Assembly: GCA_035416745.1 (NCBI GenBank)
Contig: DAOLNV010000088.1
Coordinates: 1-22,068 of the forward strand
Source of the DNA: Candidatus Hydrogenedentota bacterium
Lineage (GTDB): Bacteria; Hydrogenedentota; Hydrogenedentia; Hydrogenedentales; SLHB01
Reading direction: 5' to 3'
DNA length: 22,068 bases
Part shown: piece by piece, positions 9,001 through 16,174 of the stretch
How the letters are laid out: each line of letters begins with the position of its first letter
How positions within the stretch are numbered: the stretch's first letter is position 1
Translations under genes and position numbers: made by a program
The notes under the pieces: model-generated
What the model saw: the letters and a program-made list of their open reading frames with translations, nothing else
Databases searched by the model: none
Told to the model about the DNA's origin: nothing

Positions 9001-10580
9001 ACCGAAACCATCCCAGCCTGCTGCTGCACATGGCCATGAACGAAGGCGAGACGCGGGAAGACGTCTACGCTCGGTGGCGAAGAGATGTTGTTGACCACGA
9101 CGGCACCCGGCCGTTTATCCCCTCCGGCTCGTTTCCCGACTACCGCGTGAATCCGGAGCTGAACGCCAAACACGTATCCGGGACGGCCCTGGCAAACATA
9201 CGAAAGACAAGCACGCCCGGGTGGATCAAACCGGATACGCCGGTGGGCATGAACGACTACGCGCCGAAATCGTACGGTTGGGTCGAGCCGGCCGAGTACT
9301 TCAACTGGGTCCGCGAAGCGGGTAACTGGATGTTCATGATGGAAAGCGGCTCGCCGTCGGTGCCGCCGATGTCGTCACTCGCCCGGTTCCTTCCCGATTT
9401 GATGGCGCCGTCCGACCGGTTCGCGCCGGACGCCGTTTGGGCGCATCATGACGCCTGCGGTTACTTCAAGCCCTACGACGAAGCATTGCGCCGCCTGCAC
9501 GGCGACGCGGAAAGCGCGGCCGACTACGCCTGGAAAGCCCACCTGCTCACCGCGGATCAGCACCGGGCGATGTTTGAGGCGGTCCAGCATCGCCTGTGGG
9601 ACATCACGAGCGGGTTCACCCAATGGAAGATCAATGCTTGCTGGCCCAGCGTGGAATGGCAGCTCGTCGATTGGTACCTGAAGCCGATGGTCAGTTACTT
9701 CTACACGAAGCGTGCTTGCGAACCCCTGCACGTGCAGTTGAACCAGCCAGACCGAACGGTAAGCGTCATCAACAAGGAAGCGGCGCCGCGCGAGGGGCTC
9801 AAGATGCGTGCGAGGGTACTTGACGCTAACGCCCAAGTGCTCTGGGAAAAGGCAACCGAGTTAGACGCGCCGGCCGACGGCTATCGGGAGTTGTTTGTGG
9901 TTCCCGAGCCGCCCGGGGCGTCGCCGGTGTACTTCGTCAAACTCGAATTGAACGACGTACAGGGCCAGCCGGTTTCCGACAACTTTTACTGGCTGTTGGC
10001 GCAAGGCGCCGAAGACTACAAGTCACTGCAATCGTTACCCATGACCGGGCTTGACGCGGCATGTGAGGTCGAGACCGGGGCGGTCGAAACGATTGCCCGC
10101 GTCAAGATTGGCAACCCGTCGTCGCAGCTCGCGTTCTTCGTCCAACTCTCACTGGTGGACGGCCCTCGCGGCCAGGAAATCCTGCCGGTGCTCTGGGACG
10201 ACAACTACTTCAGCCTGTTGCCCGGGGAATCGCGCGAGATCGCGGGCCGATTCGTCTCCAGGGACGCCGCGGGCCGGGACCCGCGATTGGAAGTGGGCGG
10301 ATGGAACGTCCAGACGAAATACGACTGCGCCGATTTGAAAGCTTCCAAGACGGAGTTCAAGGCGCAGGAGCCGGTGACGGTAACAGCCCGTATCAGTCAC
10401 ACGTTCCTTGATGGCAGCCGGGTGGCGTTGCTGGCCGACGGACGGCCCGTCGGCGCCAAATGGGCGTGGGCTAGAGGCGACAGCACAGACGAAATCGTGT
10501 TTGAAACCGCTTTCTCCGAGCCCGGCGCCCACACGCTGTCCGTCGGAGCACAGAGCGTTCGCGTGAAGGTGAATCCCTAG
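6054..10580 (+). CDS. Secreted double glycoside hydrolase: GH39/GH5-like barrel fused to a GH2-like module
   Basis: A 1508-residue exported enzyme with a basic n-region and hydrophobic core (signal peptide about 1-44, AYGQQ as likely cleavage area). Residues about 70-420 form a clan-A barrel: WEIWNEP at 208-214 supplies the acid/base E213, HPYGE follows at 280-284, and QSECG at 311-315 supplies a candidate nucleophile E313. Residues about 540-750 are a GH2-type sugar-binding jelly roll (RDPYWFRKEF, 620-629), then Ig-like strands to about 870. A second barrel (about 870-1210) has MNEGE at 995-999 (acid/base candidate E997) and MMESGSP at 1095-1101 (nucleophile candidate E1097), as in exo-beta-glucosaminidase/mannosidase relatives of GH2. 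About 300 C-terminal residues look like beta-sandwiches. AGGAGGGAGG lies nine bases or so upstream of ATG. Precise specificities are not readable. Confidence 0.85.
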   Translation: MKRIISVTVKPLIRRAGRRLALSLGQLVWLTLAANILPGSAYGQQPEHAVNGPVAGPAHQSGLECIGKLQPRRSEQIDGSRWGVSCHWIADKHELPVEKQLDQLAWLGAKWVLLCPDWDRIETEKGKYDWNSSAHCFDDAVAGMAARRIAPVIQVYGGNRLYMLFEPDPNGRPLADAAKLLDDPGVRDAWRRFLEALVDRYHDRVKVWEIWNEPNYSGFWMRETTVQEYGRLVAEAAAVIRRVDPEAVILAGSTAMVPLDFAQGFLASDGADSFDHWSVHPYGELPEQQNKSIASVQKLLSEHGKSPVFWQSECGFPSSAYTGGWGYGGPWDETKHAKWVLRRLLSDAMLGAQASIYFVLNDYPCLLEGGPDKGKMGVNRKGLYAAESWTPKPAAHAYRNLAGLIDDRFEASPAPVTVQVVDGGSFGQTAADSVSIFTLREKATGSPMVVYWLAVPMQTELSLGKITLGIEAQRLEDAILVDLLDGRVYQVPPPRDAGGTATFENLPLSDSPLVLCARAVVEPLVVAGQRRLLRHGWQMQSSVLVPEDGSQISTASYTPRQWHNTSAPSTVLSVLVKNGIYPDPRTGLNSCQIPDSSDEFNGAHDLARFTHLPDGRNPWRDPYWFRKEFTLPRLPADRRIWLHLDCINYRAEAWLNGNRVADGDTMVGCFERFVFDVTTYAGEGANVLAVKILPVDHPGTPEAQLEPFGPCRNYQKEIMQDATVVMSIGYDCMPTVPDRNMGILQDVWVDWTGPVSICHPFVVTELPLPETSRATLRVSTELVNATDTPVQGVLRGRIAGTDVASEQTVDLKPGETKSVAIAPTPVMHNPRLWWPNGYGDQPLYDLELTFETGGTVSDERTVRFGVRQIASEMHERDGYFGRRFLINGRRILCRGGYLQPEILFDWDAARFETEIRYFTEANLNLVYFEDIPNPPDEFMDLCDRYGLLLGNCYYGCYWLVPWMPQPPDAELIARGTVDIIKRYRNHPSLLLHMAMNEGETREDVYARWRRDVVDHDGTRPFIPSGSFPDYRVNPELNAKHVSGTALANIRKTSTPGWIKPDTPVGMNDYAPKSYGWVEPAEYFNWVREAGNWMFMMESGSPSVPPMSSLARFLPDLMAPSDRFAPDAVWAHHDACGYFKPYDEALRRLHGDAESAADYAWKAHLLTADQHRAMFEAVQHRLWDITSGFTQWKINACWPSVEWQLVDWYLKPMVSYFYTKRACEPLHVQLNQPDRTVSVINKEAAPREGLKMRARVLDANAQVLWEKATELDAPADGYRELFVVPEPPGASPVYFVKLELNDVQGQPVSDNFYWLLAQGAEDYKSLQSLPMTGLDAACEVETGAVETIARVKIGNPSSQLAFFVQLSLVDGPRGQEILPVLWDDNYFSLLPGESREIAGRFVSRDAAGRDPRLEVGGWNVQTKYDCADLKASKTEFKAQEPVTVTARISHTFLDGSRVALLADGRPVGAKWAWARGDSTDEIVFETAFSEPGAHTLSVGAQSVRVKVNP

Positions 10581-10590
10581 GGCTTGAACG

Positions 10591-10605
10591 GCCCGTCCCG
10601 CGGGC
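10591..10605. terminator. Hairpin between convergent genes, possible shared terminator
   Basis: GCCCG (10591-10595) and CGGGC (10601-10605) form a five-base-pair GC stem with a five-base loop in the 52-base gap between the convergent large glycosidase and sialidase genes. There is no T run on either strand, so intrinsic termination is uncertain; position is the main support. Confidence 0.28.
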
Positions 10606-10632
10606 GGCTCGTAGGCGTTCGCGTACCCCGGG

Positions 10633-12537
10633 CTAAGGTTGAGGACGGGTTCCACTCGTAAGCCAATCGAGCGAGAACCGCACGAAACGGACCCACTCGC
10701 GCCGGTGTTTCTCGCCCCCCTCGAACAAGAGTCCAATATCGCCATCCGGAAGCCGCACCATCGTGGAATAGGACGACGGCCCGCCGTGGATCAGTCGTTT
10801 CACGGGCCAGGTCTTTCCCTCGTCGTAGCTCAGCCGGACCGTCATCCTCGTCCGCTCGACGGCGCCGTATGTTTCACCCCTGTTGTCCGGATTCGCAAAC
10901 AACAGCAGGTCTTTGCCGCTGTTCCCGGGCGCGCTGCAGCGGATGATGCTTGCCTGGCACGGACATTCGTTCAAGGCCTGGTCCCAGTAGAACCTCGACC
11001 ACGTCTGGCCTTCGTTGTTGCTCAGGGCGACACCCCGGCAACCCTTCCCCATATTCCCGCGCACGTTGAGCATCAATGTCCCGTCCGTCAGTTCGACCAC
11101 CTGGCTCTCGTCCGAGTATTCGGGCACTCTCGCGCCGAACGTCCAGTGCTTTCCATGGTCGTCGCTGTAGACCACGCAGGAAAAGTATTCCTCCTCGACT
11201 TCTTCCCGGGTTTCACCCACGTAGCCGGGGATGACAAGGCGGCCGGTCTTCGTCTGAATGCCTGCGCCCGGGCCCGGCACAAAACGGTCGTCATAGGTGG
11301 TGGCGAGTTGCCCCGCATCGAAGGGTCCGGACCAGGTCTGTCCGTTGTCCGTACTGGTGAGCAGCAGATGCCGGTGATGGTCCGGCCTGACCTTGTGCGC
11401 GCTGATGCACCAGAGAATGATGGTGTTGGCAGGACGGTCGACGACGGCGCAGGGATTCATCAGCGCCTCGTTCCCCTCGCCGTGCACCAGAACCTGCATG
11501 GGCAGCCACGTCCGGCCCCCATCAACGCTCCGCCGCAGCACCATATCCGTCGGGCTGGCGTCGGCGATGGATTCCTTGCGGGCTTCGCAGAAAGCCAGCA
11601 CCGAACCGTCGGGCGCAAGGAGCATCGCCGGAATCCGGTACGTGTTTACCCCATCCATCCCGCTGGCAAACACGTCGGTGAATTCAGGCGCGCCCCGCCG
11701 CGCTTCTATGGGAGGGCCGGCCACGACCCGGAAACCCGTATCTACCAGCGAGGCGGACGGAATGTCGTGGTTGCGGCGGGCGGACCGGCAGTGGCCGCCG
11801 ATCGTGAGCCAACTCCCGCCCCGAATTACGCGGTGGTCGGCCAGCGCGGGCCCTGCCGGGTCAATCGCCGGCTCGTCCCCGTAGTACGAATGCCAGTCGT
11901 GGCACCATTCCGAGGCGTTTCCGCTCATGTCGTAGAGGCCCCACGGATTCGGAGGTTTCAAGCCTACGGGCCGGGCATGCTGGTCCTCCGTAATCATTGC
12001 GGTCCCCCGCCACCAGGCCTGGCGATCGATGTCGTCATAGGCCGGATCATCGCCCCAGTAAAACCGTGTCGCCGTGCCCGCCCGGCATGCCCACTCCCAC
12101 TCCGCTTCCGTCGGCAACCGGAATGTTCGCCCCGACAGGCTGCTCACCTTCGCGGCAAACGACTGCGCGTCGTCCCACGTGACGCAAACCGCAGGAGTCT
12201 TCGGCTCGCCGGTCACGTATTCTCTGCCCGACCACGGCGCGGTGCCCATGACGGCTTGCCACTGTTCCTTCGTGACCTCGTACTTTCCCATCCAAAGACC
12301 GTGAGACAACGTGACCCGGTGTTGCGGAGTCTCCTTGTTGGGGTACGCGTCCTGTTCGTTCGCGTACTGGCCCATCATGAAGGTTCCTGGCGGGATCCAC
12401 ACCATTTCCAGAGGTACGTTGCCGGGAAGCATCACCGTTTCCGGTGAGGCGGTTCCTGCCATGTGGGCGCACCCGCCCGCCAGAAAGACGCAAACAACAA
12501 ACGCCGGGATAGGGGACAGCCACGCGCTCTTCTTCAT
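10633..12537 (-). CDS. Lipoprotein fusing an FGE-like (SUMF1/PF03781) domain to a GH33-type exo-sialidase
   Basis: A 634-residue protein with a lipoprotein-type signal (FLAGGC, C23), so probably surface or outer-membrane anchored. Residues about 35-275 are a formylglycine-generating-enzyme-fold domain (IPPGTFMMG, GKYEVTKEQW, RLPTEAEWEWACRAG, WGLYDMSGNASEWC, RVIRGGSW). Of the two Cu-binding catalytic cysteines expected five residues apart after GGSW, only C250 is present; T245 replaces the other, so true FGly formation is doubtful. Residues about 285-630 form a six-bladed sialidase: YRIP at 300-303 (R301), acid/base candidate D326, five Asp boxes at 337, 395, 458, 506 and 570, E477 in ESQVVEL, R493, an arginine near 562-568 and nucleophile candidate Y590 in YSTM. 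GGAGA lies seven bases before ATG. Opposite in strand to its GH neighbours. Confidence 0.88.
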   Translation of the reverse strand: MKKSAWLSPIPAFVVCVFLAGGCAHMAGTASPETVMLPGNVPLEMVWIPPGTFMMGQYANEQDAYPNKETPQHRVTLSHGLWMGKYEVTKEQWQAVMGTAPWSGREYVTGEPKTPAVCVTWDDAQSFAAKVSSLSGRTFRLPTEAEWEWACRAGTATRFYWGDDPAYDDIDRQAWWRGTAMITEDQHARPVGLKPPNPWGLYDMSGNASEWCHDWHSYYGDEPAIDPAGPALADHRVIRGGSWLTIGGHCRSARRNHDIPSASLVDTGFRVVAGPPIEARRGAPEFTDVFASGMDGVNTYRIPAMLLAPDGSVLAFCEARKESIADASPTDMVLRRSVDGGRTWLPMQVLVHGEGNEALMNPCAVVDRPANTIILWCISAHKVRPDHHRHLLLTSTDNGQTWSGPFDAGQLATTYDDRFVPGPGAGIQTKTGRLVIPGYVGETREEVEEEYFSCVVYSDDHGKHWTFGARVPEYSDESQVVELTDGTLMLNVRGNMGKGCRGVALSNNEGQTWSRFYWDQALNECPCQASIIRCSAPGNSGKDLLLFANPDNRGETYGAVERTRMTVRLSYDEGKTWPVKRLIHGGPSSYSTMVRLPDGDIGLLFEGGEKHRREWVRFVRFSLDWLTSGTRPQP

Positions 12538-12858
12538 AGCATGTTCTCCGCGGAATGACGTTCAGCCTCTCGGGCAAGCGTACATTATCCCGCGGCGTGG
12601 AGGAAAGCCGCCCGGCCTCGCCTGCACGGCCCCTTCCGTTCAACCCCATCCTGATGCGCGCCAAACAAGCTGGGCATACGGATGGTTGCCGGCGAAACAA
12701 CGACCAGACCCCTTGTGATAATCTTACGGATGCGCCGCCCGCTGGACACGAGTCGAATACGGCAGTGTAGGCTCATGTGCCGCACAATCGCAGCGTGCCG
12801 GGAAAAAGCAAGAACAGTTCGAGCGCCGTGAATCTAACCGTACGATTAGGAGGCGGCT
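12538..12858. other. Divergent intergenic region between sialidase and GH95-like genes
   Basis: A 321-base gap that must hold the 5' ends of two divergently read genes. I find no long coding frame with family resemblance and no clean -35/-10 pair on either strand; GATAAT at 12717-12722 is -10-like for the plus strand but lacks a -35 at the right distance. The only clear symmetry is the palindrome next to the downstream ribosome site. Confidence 0.4.
12834..12849. promoter_or_regulatory. Imperfect palindrome abutting the ribosome-binding site
   Basis: CTAACCGTACGATTAG is a 16-base palindrome with a single mismatched pair around the CGTACG core. Its last bases overlap the AGGAGG (12848-12853) of the GH95-like gene, so a bound repressor or a small hairpin could affect expression. 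It may also be chance. Confidence 0.3.
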
Positions 12859-15345
12859 ATGACCAATATCCTCATCATGGCAATGCTGGCGGCGGGCGCA
12901 ACCACCGTGGCGGAGGCAACGCCTGAACACAGCGTCGACCCATTCCAGCGGGCGGGATTGCATCCCATTGTGAGGGAGCGGCCCGGCCCCGACTTCTTCG
13001 AAGGGGCGTTACTGGGCAATGGCGGCCTGGGGGCCGTCGCGACAACCCGGCCCGACGCCGTCGTCATACATTTCGGCCACAACAACGTGTGGGACATCCG
13101 CATCGCCGAAGACAACAAGGACAAGATCAGCACCTTCGCGGAGGTCTTCGAAAAGGTCAAGGCGATCCCGGCCGACGCGCCCAGTCTGGAGTCGGACCCC
13201 TGGTACCGGGAATACATGCGGATGACCCATGCGAATTACGAAAAACCCTATCCCAGGCCGTTTCCGTGTGGCTCGTTGTTGTTGGGTTTCGACCGGCGCG
13301 AGGTCGAACTGCTGGGCTACCGCCTGGATATCGCGACGGGATTGTGCGCCGTCAATCTCCTGCTCGAACGGAAGCCCGCCCAGCTTCAGATATTCGCGGA
13401 CATGGACAGCGACCGCCTCTGGCTCCGCCTCGTTGATGCCGAAAACAAGCCCTTGCCCAATTGTTTCGAGCGGGTGAAGCTCATCCCGGACCCGGACGCG
13501 CCGAAGGACATACCCGGCCCCCAGGCAAGCGAAAATGAGAACGGCGGCCTGCTGTCGTTTCGACAGGTGTTGCCCTTCAATGAGCCCGTCAACGGCAAGC
13601 CCGGCGAGACGAGTCCCAAGGACCGGGCATTTCGGTTGTCCGTGCGGGTAAATGGAAAGCTCGAGGCGACGGAACGCATCGATTGGGAGGGGCGCCCGCG
13701 CCGGATGAGCCAATTGGAGCGCTCCCTCGTTTCGCGTGAACCGTTTTGGGCTTCCGTGCAGCTCGATGAAGGTTTGGCTTCGGACATTGATGCCGCGCCG
13801 GGCGACGTTCCGCGGCCTGCGGACGAGCTGTTCGCCTCAGCGGCGAACCGCGCTCAAGAAGTGTGGCGGGACTACTGGAACCGGTCCGGCGTGGCGCTCG
13901 ACGATGCGTTCCTGGAGCGCGTGTGGTACTGGAACCACTATTTCTTCAACTGCGCAGCGAAACCGGGCGTCAACTGTCCGGGGCTGTTCGCGAATTGGAG
14001 CTATCGCGGTATCGGTACGGCGTGGCACGGCGATTACCACATGAACTACAACGCGCAACAGGCGTTTTGGCTGCCGTTCTCGAGCAACCGGCTCGAGAAG
14101 AACCTGCCCTACGTGGAACTCGTCGAGCGGCTGTTGCCGCTGAGCCGAAAGTGGGCGCACGAGTACTACGGCATGCGCGGCGCCTACTTCCCGCATTCTG
14201 CGTACCCCGTCGAGATGACGATGTCGCCGTATCCCGTGCCGACATGGGGCTGGGAGATTTGCGAGACTCCCTGGAGCGTACAAGGGCTCTGGTGGCATTA
14301 CCTGTACACCAAGGACGAGGACTTCCTGAGGCAGCGCGCCTTCGTGCCGATTCGCGATGCGGTGTTGTTCCTCGTGGACTATATGAAGCGTCCTGAGGCG
14401 CACGGGCCCCAGTGGGGAGATGACAAGTATCACGTGTTTCCCACGGTGCCGCCGGAACTGTACGGGTTGAAGCCCGGCTTCAAATACAACAACGACTGCC
14501 TCGTGGATTTGACGTTAATCAAGTTCATCATGAACGCCTACCTGGAAGCGGTATCCGTACTGGGCGAAGAGAAGAATGAGGCCGAGACGGTCCGCGATGT
14601 GAGCGATATCCTCGCTCATTTCCCCGAATATCCCACGGCGGAATCGAAACGGGGCAAGGTGTTCGTCTCCGTGCCCGGCGAACATTCTGAAGTGGTGTTC
14701 AACGTACCGAACAATCTGATGACGGTGTTTCCTGGTGAAGATCACGGGCTGCATTCGCCGGAGGATACGTTTGCGGTCCTCGTGAACTCGTTTCGCAACC
14801 ATCAGAACGAGGGCGGCAACGACCTGGTGTTTCTGAATCTCCAGGCGGCGCGGCTAGGCCTCTTGGACCTCGACCGGTTCAAACGGCAGATCAATTACTG
14901 CCTGCTCGAGAACGGAACCTGCGCCGATATGGTTCTGCAGGTCCACGGACGCTACGACGACACGACGCCGTTCGATTTCATGCGGCCAATGGGTATCTGG
15001 TTTGAGAACTTCGGCCTGCCCGTGGTGCTCAACGAATGCCTCATGCAAAGTTACAATGGCACGATCCGCCTCTTCCCGAACTGGCCGCTTGACCGGCCTG
15101 CCGCGTTCGCGACGCTGCGCGCCGCCGGCGCGTTCCTGGTCAGTGCGTCTTGCGCGAACGGCGAAATCGAGCAGGTGAGAGTTCTCAGCGAGGCAGGAGG
15201 CCCGCTTCGCATCTTGAATCCGTGGAAGGCCGGGGCGCGGCTCATCACCGGCACGGGCCAAACCGTCGTAACAGACGGACTAATCGAAGTGCCGACCACG
15301 GCGGGAGATACCCTTTCCCTGTCGCCCGCCCATGGCAGAGAATAG
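12859..15345 (+). CDS. Secreted GH95-like glycoside hydrolase (alpha-L-fucosidase/galactosidase superfamily), copy 1
   Basis: An 828-residue exported glycosidase with a short signal peptide (about 1-20). An N-terminal beta-sandwich (about 45-310) opens with the FFEGALLGNGGLGA turn and NNVWD at 75-79. It is followed by an (alpha/alpha)6 barrel whose WHGDYHMNYN at 389-398 corresponds to the W-GDYHTN-N motif of GH95; N396 and N398 match the paired asparagines that in GH95 inverting fucosidases position water for the aspartate base. The C-terminal sandwich shows the family's closing pattern (TIRLFPNWP 735-743, then ATLRAAGAFLVSA). AGGAGG five bases upstream fixes the start. It is distantly related to the second GH95-like gene downstream. 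Fucose, galactose and rhamnose-type substrates are all possible. Confidence 0.8.
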   Translation: MTNILIMAMLAAGATTVAEATPEHSVDPFQRAGLHPIVRERPGPDFFEGALLGNGGLGAVATTRPDAVVIHFGHNNVWDIRIAEDNKDKISTFAEVFEKVKAIPADAPSLESDPWYREYMRMTHANYEKPYPRPFPCGSLLLGFDRREVELLGYRLDIATGLCAVNLLLERKPAQLQIFADMDSDRLWLRLVDAENKPLPNCFERVKLIPDPDAPKDIPGPQASENENGGLLSFRQVLPFNEPVNGKPGETSPKDRAFRLSVRVNGKLEATERIDWEGRPRRMSQLERSLVSREPFWASVQLDEGLASDIDAAPGDVPRPADELFASAANRAQEVWRDYWNRSGVALDDAFLERVWYWNHYFFNCAAKPGVNCPGLFANWSYRGIGTAWHGDYHMNYNAQQAFWLPFSSNRLEKNLPYVELVERLLPLSRKWAHEYYGMRGAYFPHSAYPVEMTMSPYPVPTWGWEICETPWSVQGLWWHYLYTKDEDFLRQRAFVPIRDAVLFLVDYMKRPEAHGPQWGDDKYHVFPTVPPELYGLKPGFKYNNDCLVDLTLIKFIMNAYLEAVSVLGEEKNEAETVRDVSDILAHFPEYPTAESKRGKVFVSVPGEHSEVVFNVPNNLMTVFPGEDHGLHSPEDTFAVLVNSFRNHQNEGGNDLVFLNLQAARLGLLDLDRFKRQINYCLLENGTCADMVLQVHGRYDDTTPFDFMRPMGIWFENFGLPVVLNECLMQSYNGTIRLFPNWPLDRPAAFATLRAAGAFLVSASCANGEIEQVRVLSEAGGPLRILNPWKAGARLITGTGQTVVTDGLIEVPTTAGDTLSLSPAHGRE

Positions 15346-15568
15346 CGGGGTCACGAACGGGCCGCTTACAGGCTTACGGATTCCCCCTCTTCCGCGCCAT
15401 CGGCGCGAAACATGTGCCTACAGACTTCCGGTTTCCCCCTCTTCAGCGCCAAAGGCGCGAAACATACCAGCCTGGCCTGAAGGGCCAGGTAACCGGCATC
15501 AAACAAGCAGGTAGGGCTGAAGGCCCGAAACATCCTCGCGGGTTTACGGCTTCCCCCTCTTGAGCGCC
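15346..15568. other. 3' gap between convergent genes, largely repeats
   Basis: A 223-base gap between the stop codons of the plus-strand GH95-like gene and the minus-strand PH/GRAM-like gene. Most of it is the palindromic repeat array described separately; the first 35 bases show nothing recognisable. Confidence 0.6.
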
Positions 15569-15578
15569 TCACACGGCG
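15381..15578. repeat. Array of short palindromic, REP-like repeat units
   Basis: TTCCCCCTCTT occurs three times (15381-15391, 15433-15443, 15551-15561), each followed two bases later by GCGCC, and CGAAACAT occurs three times (15406, 15458, 15526). Between them lie compact GC hairpins: CGCGCC/GGCGCG (15393-15407), GCGCC/GGCGC (15446-15458), CCTGGCC/GGCCAGG (15471-15489) and GGGC/GCCC (15514-15526); CGCC/GGCG (15565-15578) runs into the next gene's 3' end. Unit spacing is uneven (52, then 68 bases for CGAAACAT). Location between convergent gene ends is typical of REP/BIME-type elements, which can stabilise or terminate transcripts. The hairpins have no T tract. Confidence 0.65.
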
Positions 15579-16027
15579 GAAGCTCCCGGCGAAGAACGGC
15601 GCATGGCGTCCTGGACCACCGATTCCACCTGCCCGGCCCCTTTGAAGAAAAACCGCAGGGTAAGGTCCGGCGACCAGATCCAGCGCTGCCGCCTCGCCGG
15701 ATTATTGCTCCGGATCTCGAGGCACCGTCCGAACAGTCCGGAGGCGCAACATACCCCCGTGATGGTTTCCAGGTCGCCTTGGGGGTTTTGTCCGGGATAC
15801 CACATGCCGATTTCCTGGGTCAGGCAGTGGAAAAGGTCCGTCAGAGCAAGGCAACGGCGGTTTGTGACTACCAGGGACACTCGCCACAGCGGCGGCAGAT
15901 TGAAACCGATTCGGTAACTCGGCCACGTAGTGCTCGAAACGGCCAGGAACCGCCGTTGTTCCCACAGCACGCGTTCGTCCGCCAGAAGAGGCGACGGTTT
16001 CCCGAGCTTCAAGAGAACGATGCCCAT
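15569..16027 (-). CDS. Small protein with a PH/GRAM-like domain
   Basis: A 152-residue, apparently cytosolic protein of unknown role. The pattern DERVLWEQRRFLAV, then SLVVTNRRCLALTD at 51-64, followed by beta-rich segments and a C-terminal helix, resembles the bacterial PH/GRAM-like fold in which a 'TNRR' turn precedes a strand ending with a leucine-rich motif. There is no signal peptide or membrane span. I prefer ATG 16027 over the upstream one at 16072 because AGGAG lies five bases before it and the extra 15 residues look non-native. It lies on the opposite strand to both flanking GH95-like genes. Overlapping frames on the plus strand are less protein-like. Function is not assigned. Confidence 0.6.
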   Translation of the reverse strand: MGIVLLKLGKPSPLLADERVLWEQRRFLAVSSTTWPSYRIGFNLPPLWRVSLVVTNRRCLALTDLFHCLTQEIGMWYPGQNPQGDLETITGVCCASGLFGRCLEIRSNNPARRQRWIWSPDLTLRFFFKGAGQVESVVQDAMRRSSPGASAV

Positions 16028-16122
16028 CGGCGCTCCTGTGCACGAACTGTCTCGCCACGTGCTTACGGGCAATGATCATATGTTGATGAGCGTTTTCGCG
16101 CAAGCAGTGCCTCCTTTTCGGA

Positions 16123-16128
16123 TATAAT
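16123..16128 (+). promoter_or_regulatory. Consensus -10 element upstream of the second GH95-like gene
   Basis: A perfect TATAAT lies 46 bases before the chosen ATG (16175), which would put transcription start near 16135 and give a leader of about 40 bases carrying the strong AGGGGAGG. The -35 position (about 16100-16105) does not resemble TTGACA, so an activator or another sigma factor may be needed, or the match may be fortuitous. Confidence 0.45.
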
Positions 16129-16174
16129 CGGGCGCGCAAGAATGCATGAATCCACCATTGAGGGGAGGATTGCC

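Noticed and set aside
7839..9173. 444-residue minus-strand open frame
   Set aside because: Antisense to the GH2-like module; composition typical of a shadow frame.
10639..12447. 602-residue plus-strand open frame
   Set aside because: Mirrors the FGE-like/sialidase gene, whose five Asp boxes and FGE motifs show that the minus strand is the coding one.
15381..15578. CRISPR array
   Set aside because: Repeat words are short, units are unevenly spaced, the intervening sequence is itself palindromic, and no cas genes are near.
15560..16075. 171-residue plus-strand open frame
   Set aside because: It overlaps the PH/GRAM-like gene antisense; the minus frame has a good ribosome site and a coherent beta-rich pattern, the plus frame is Arg/Pro-rich.
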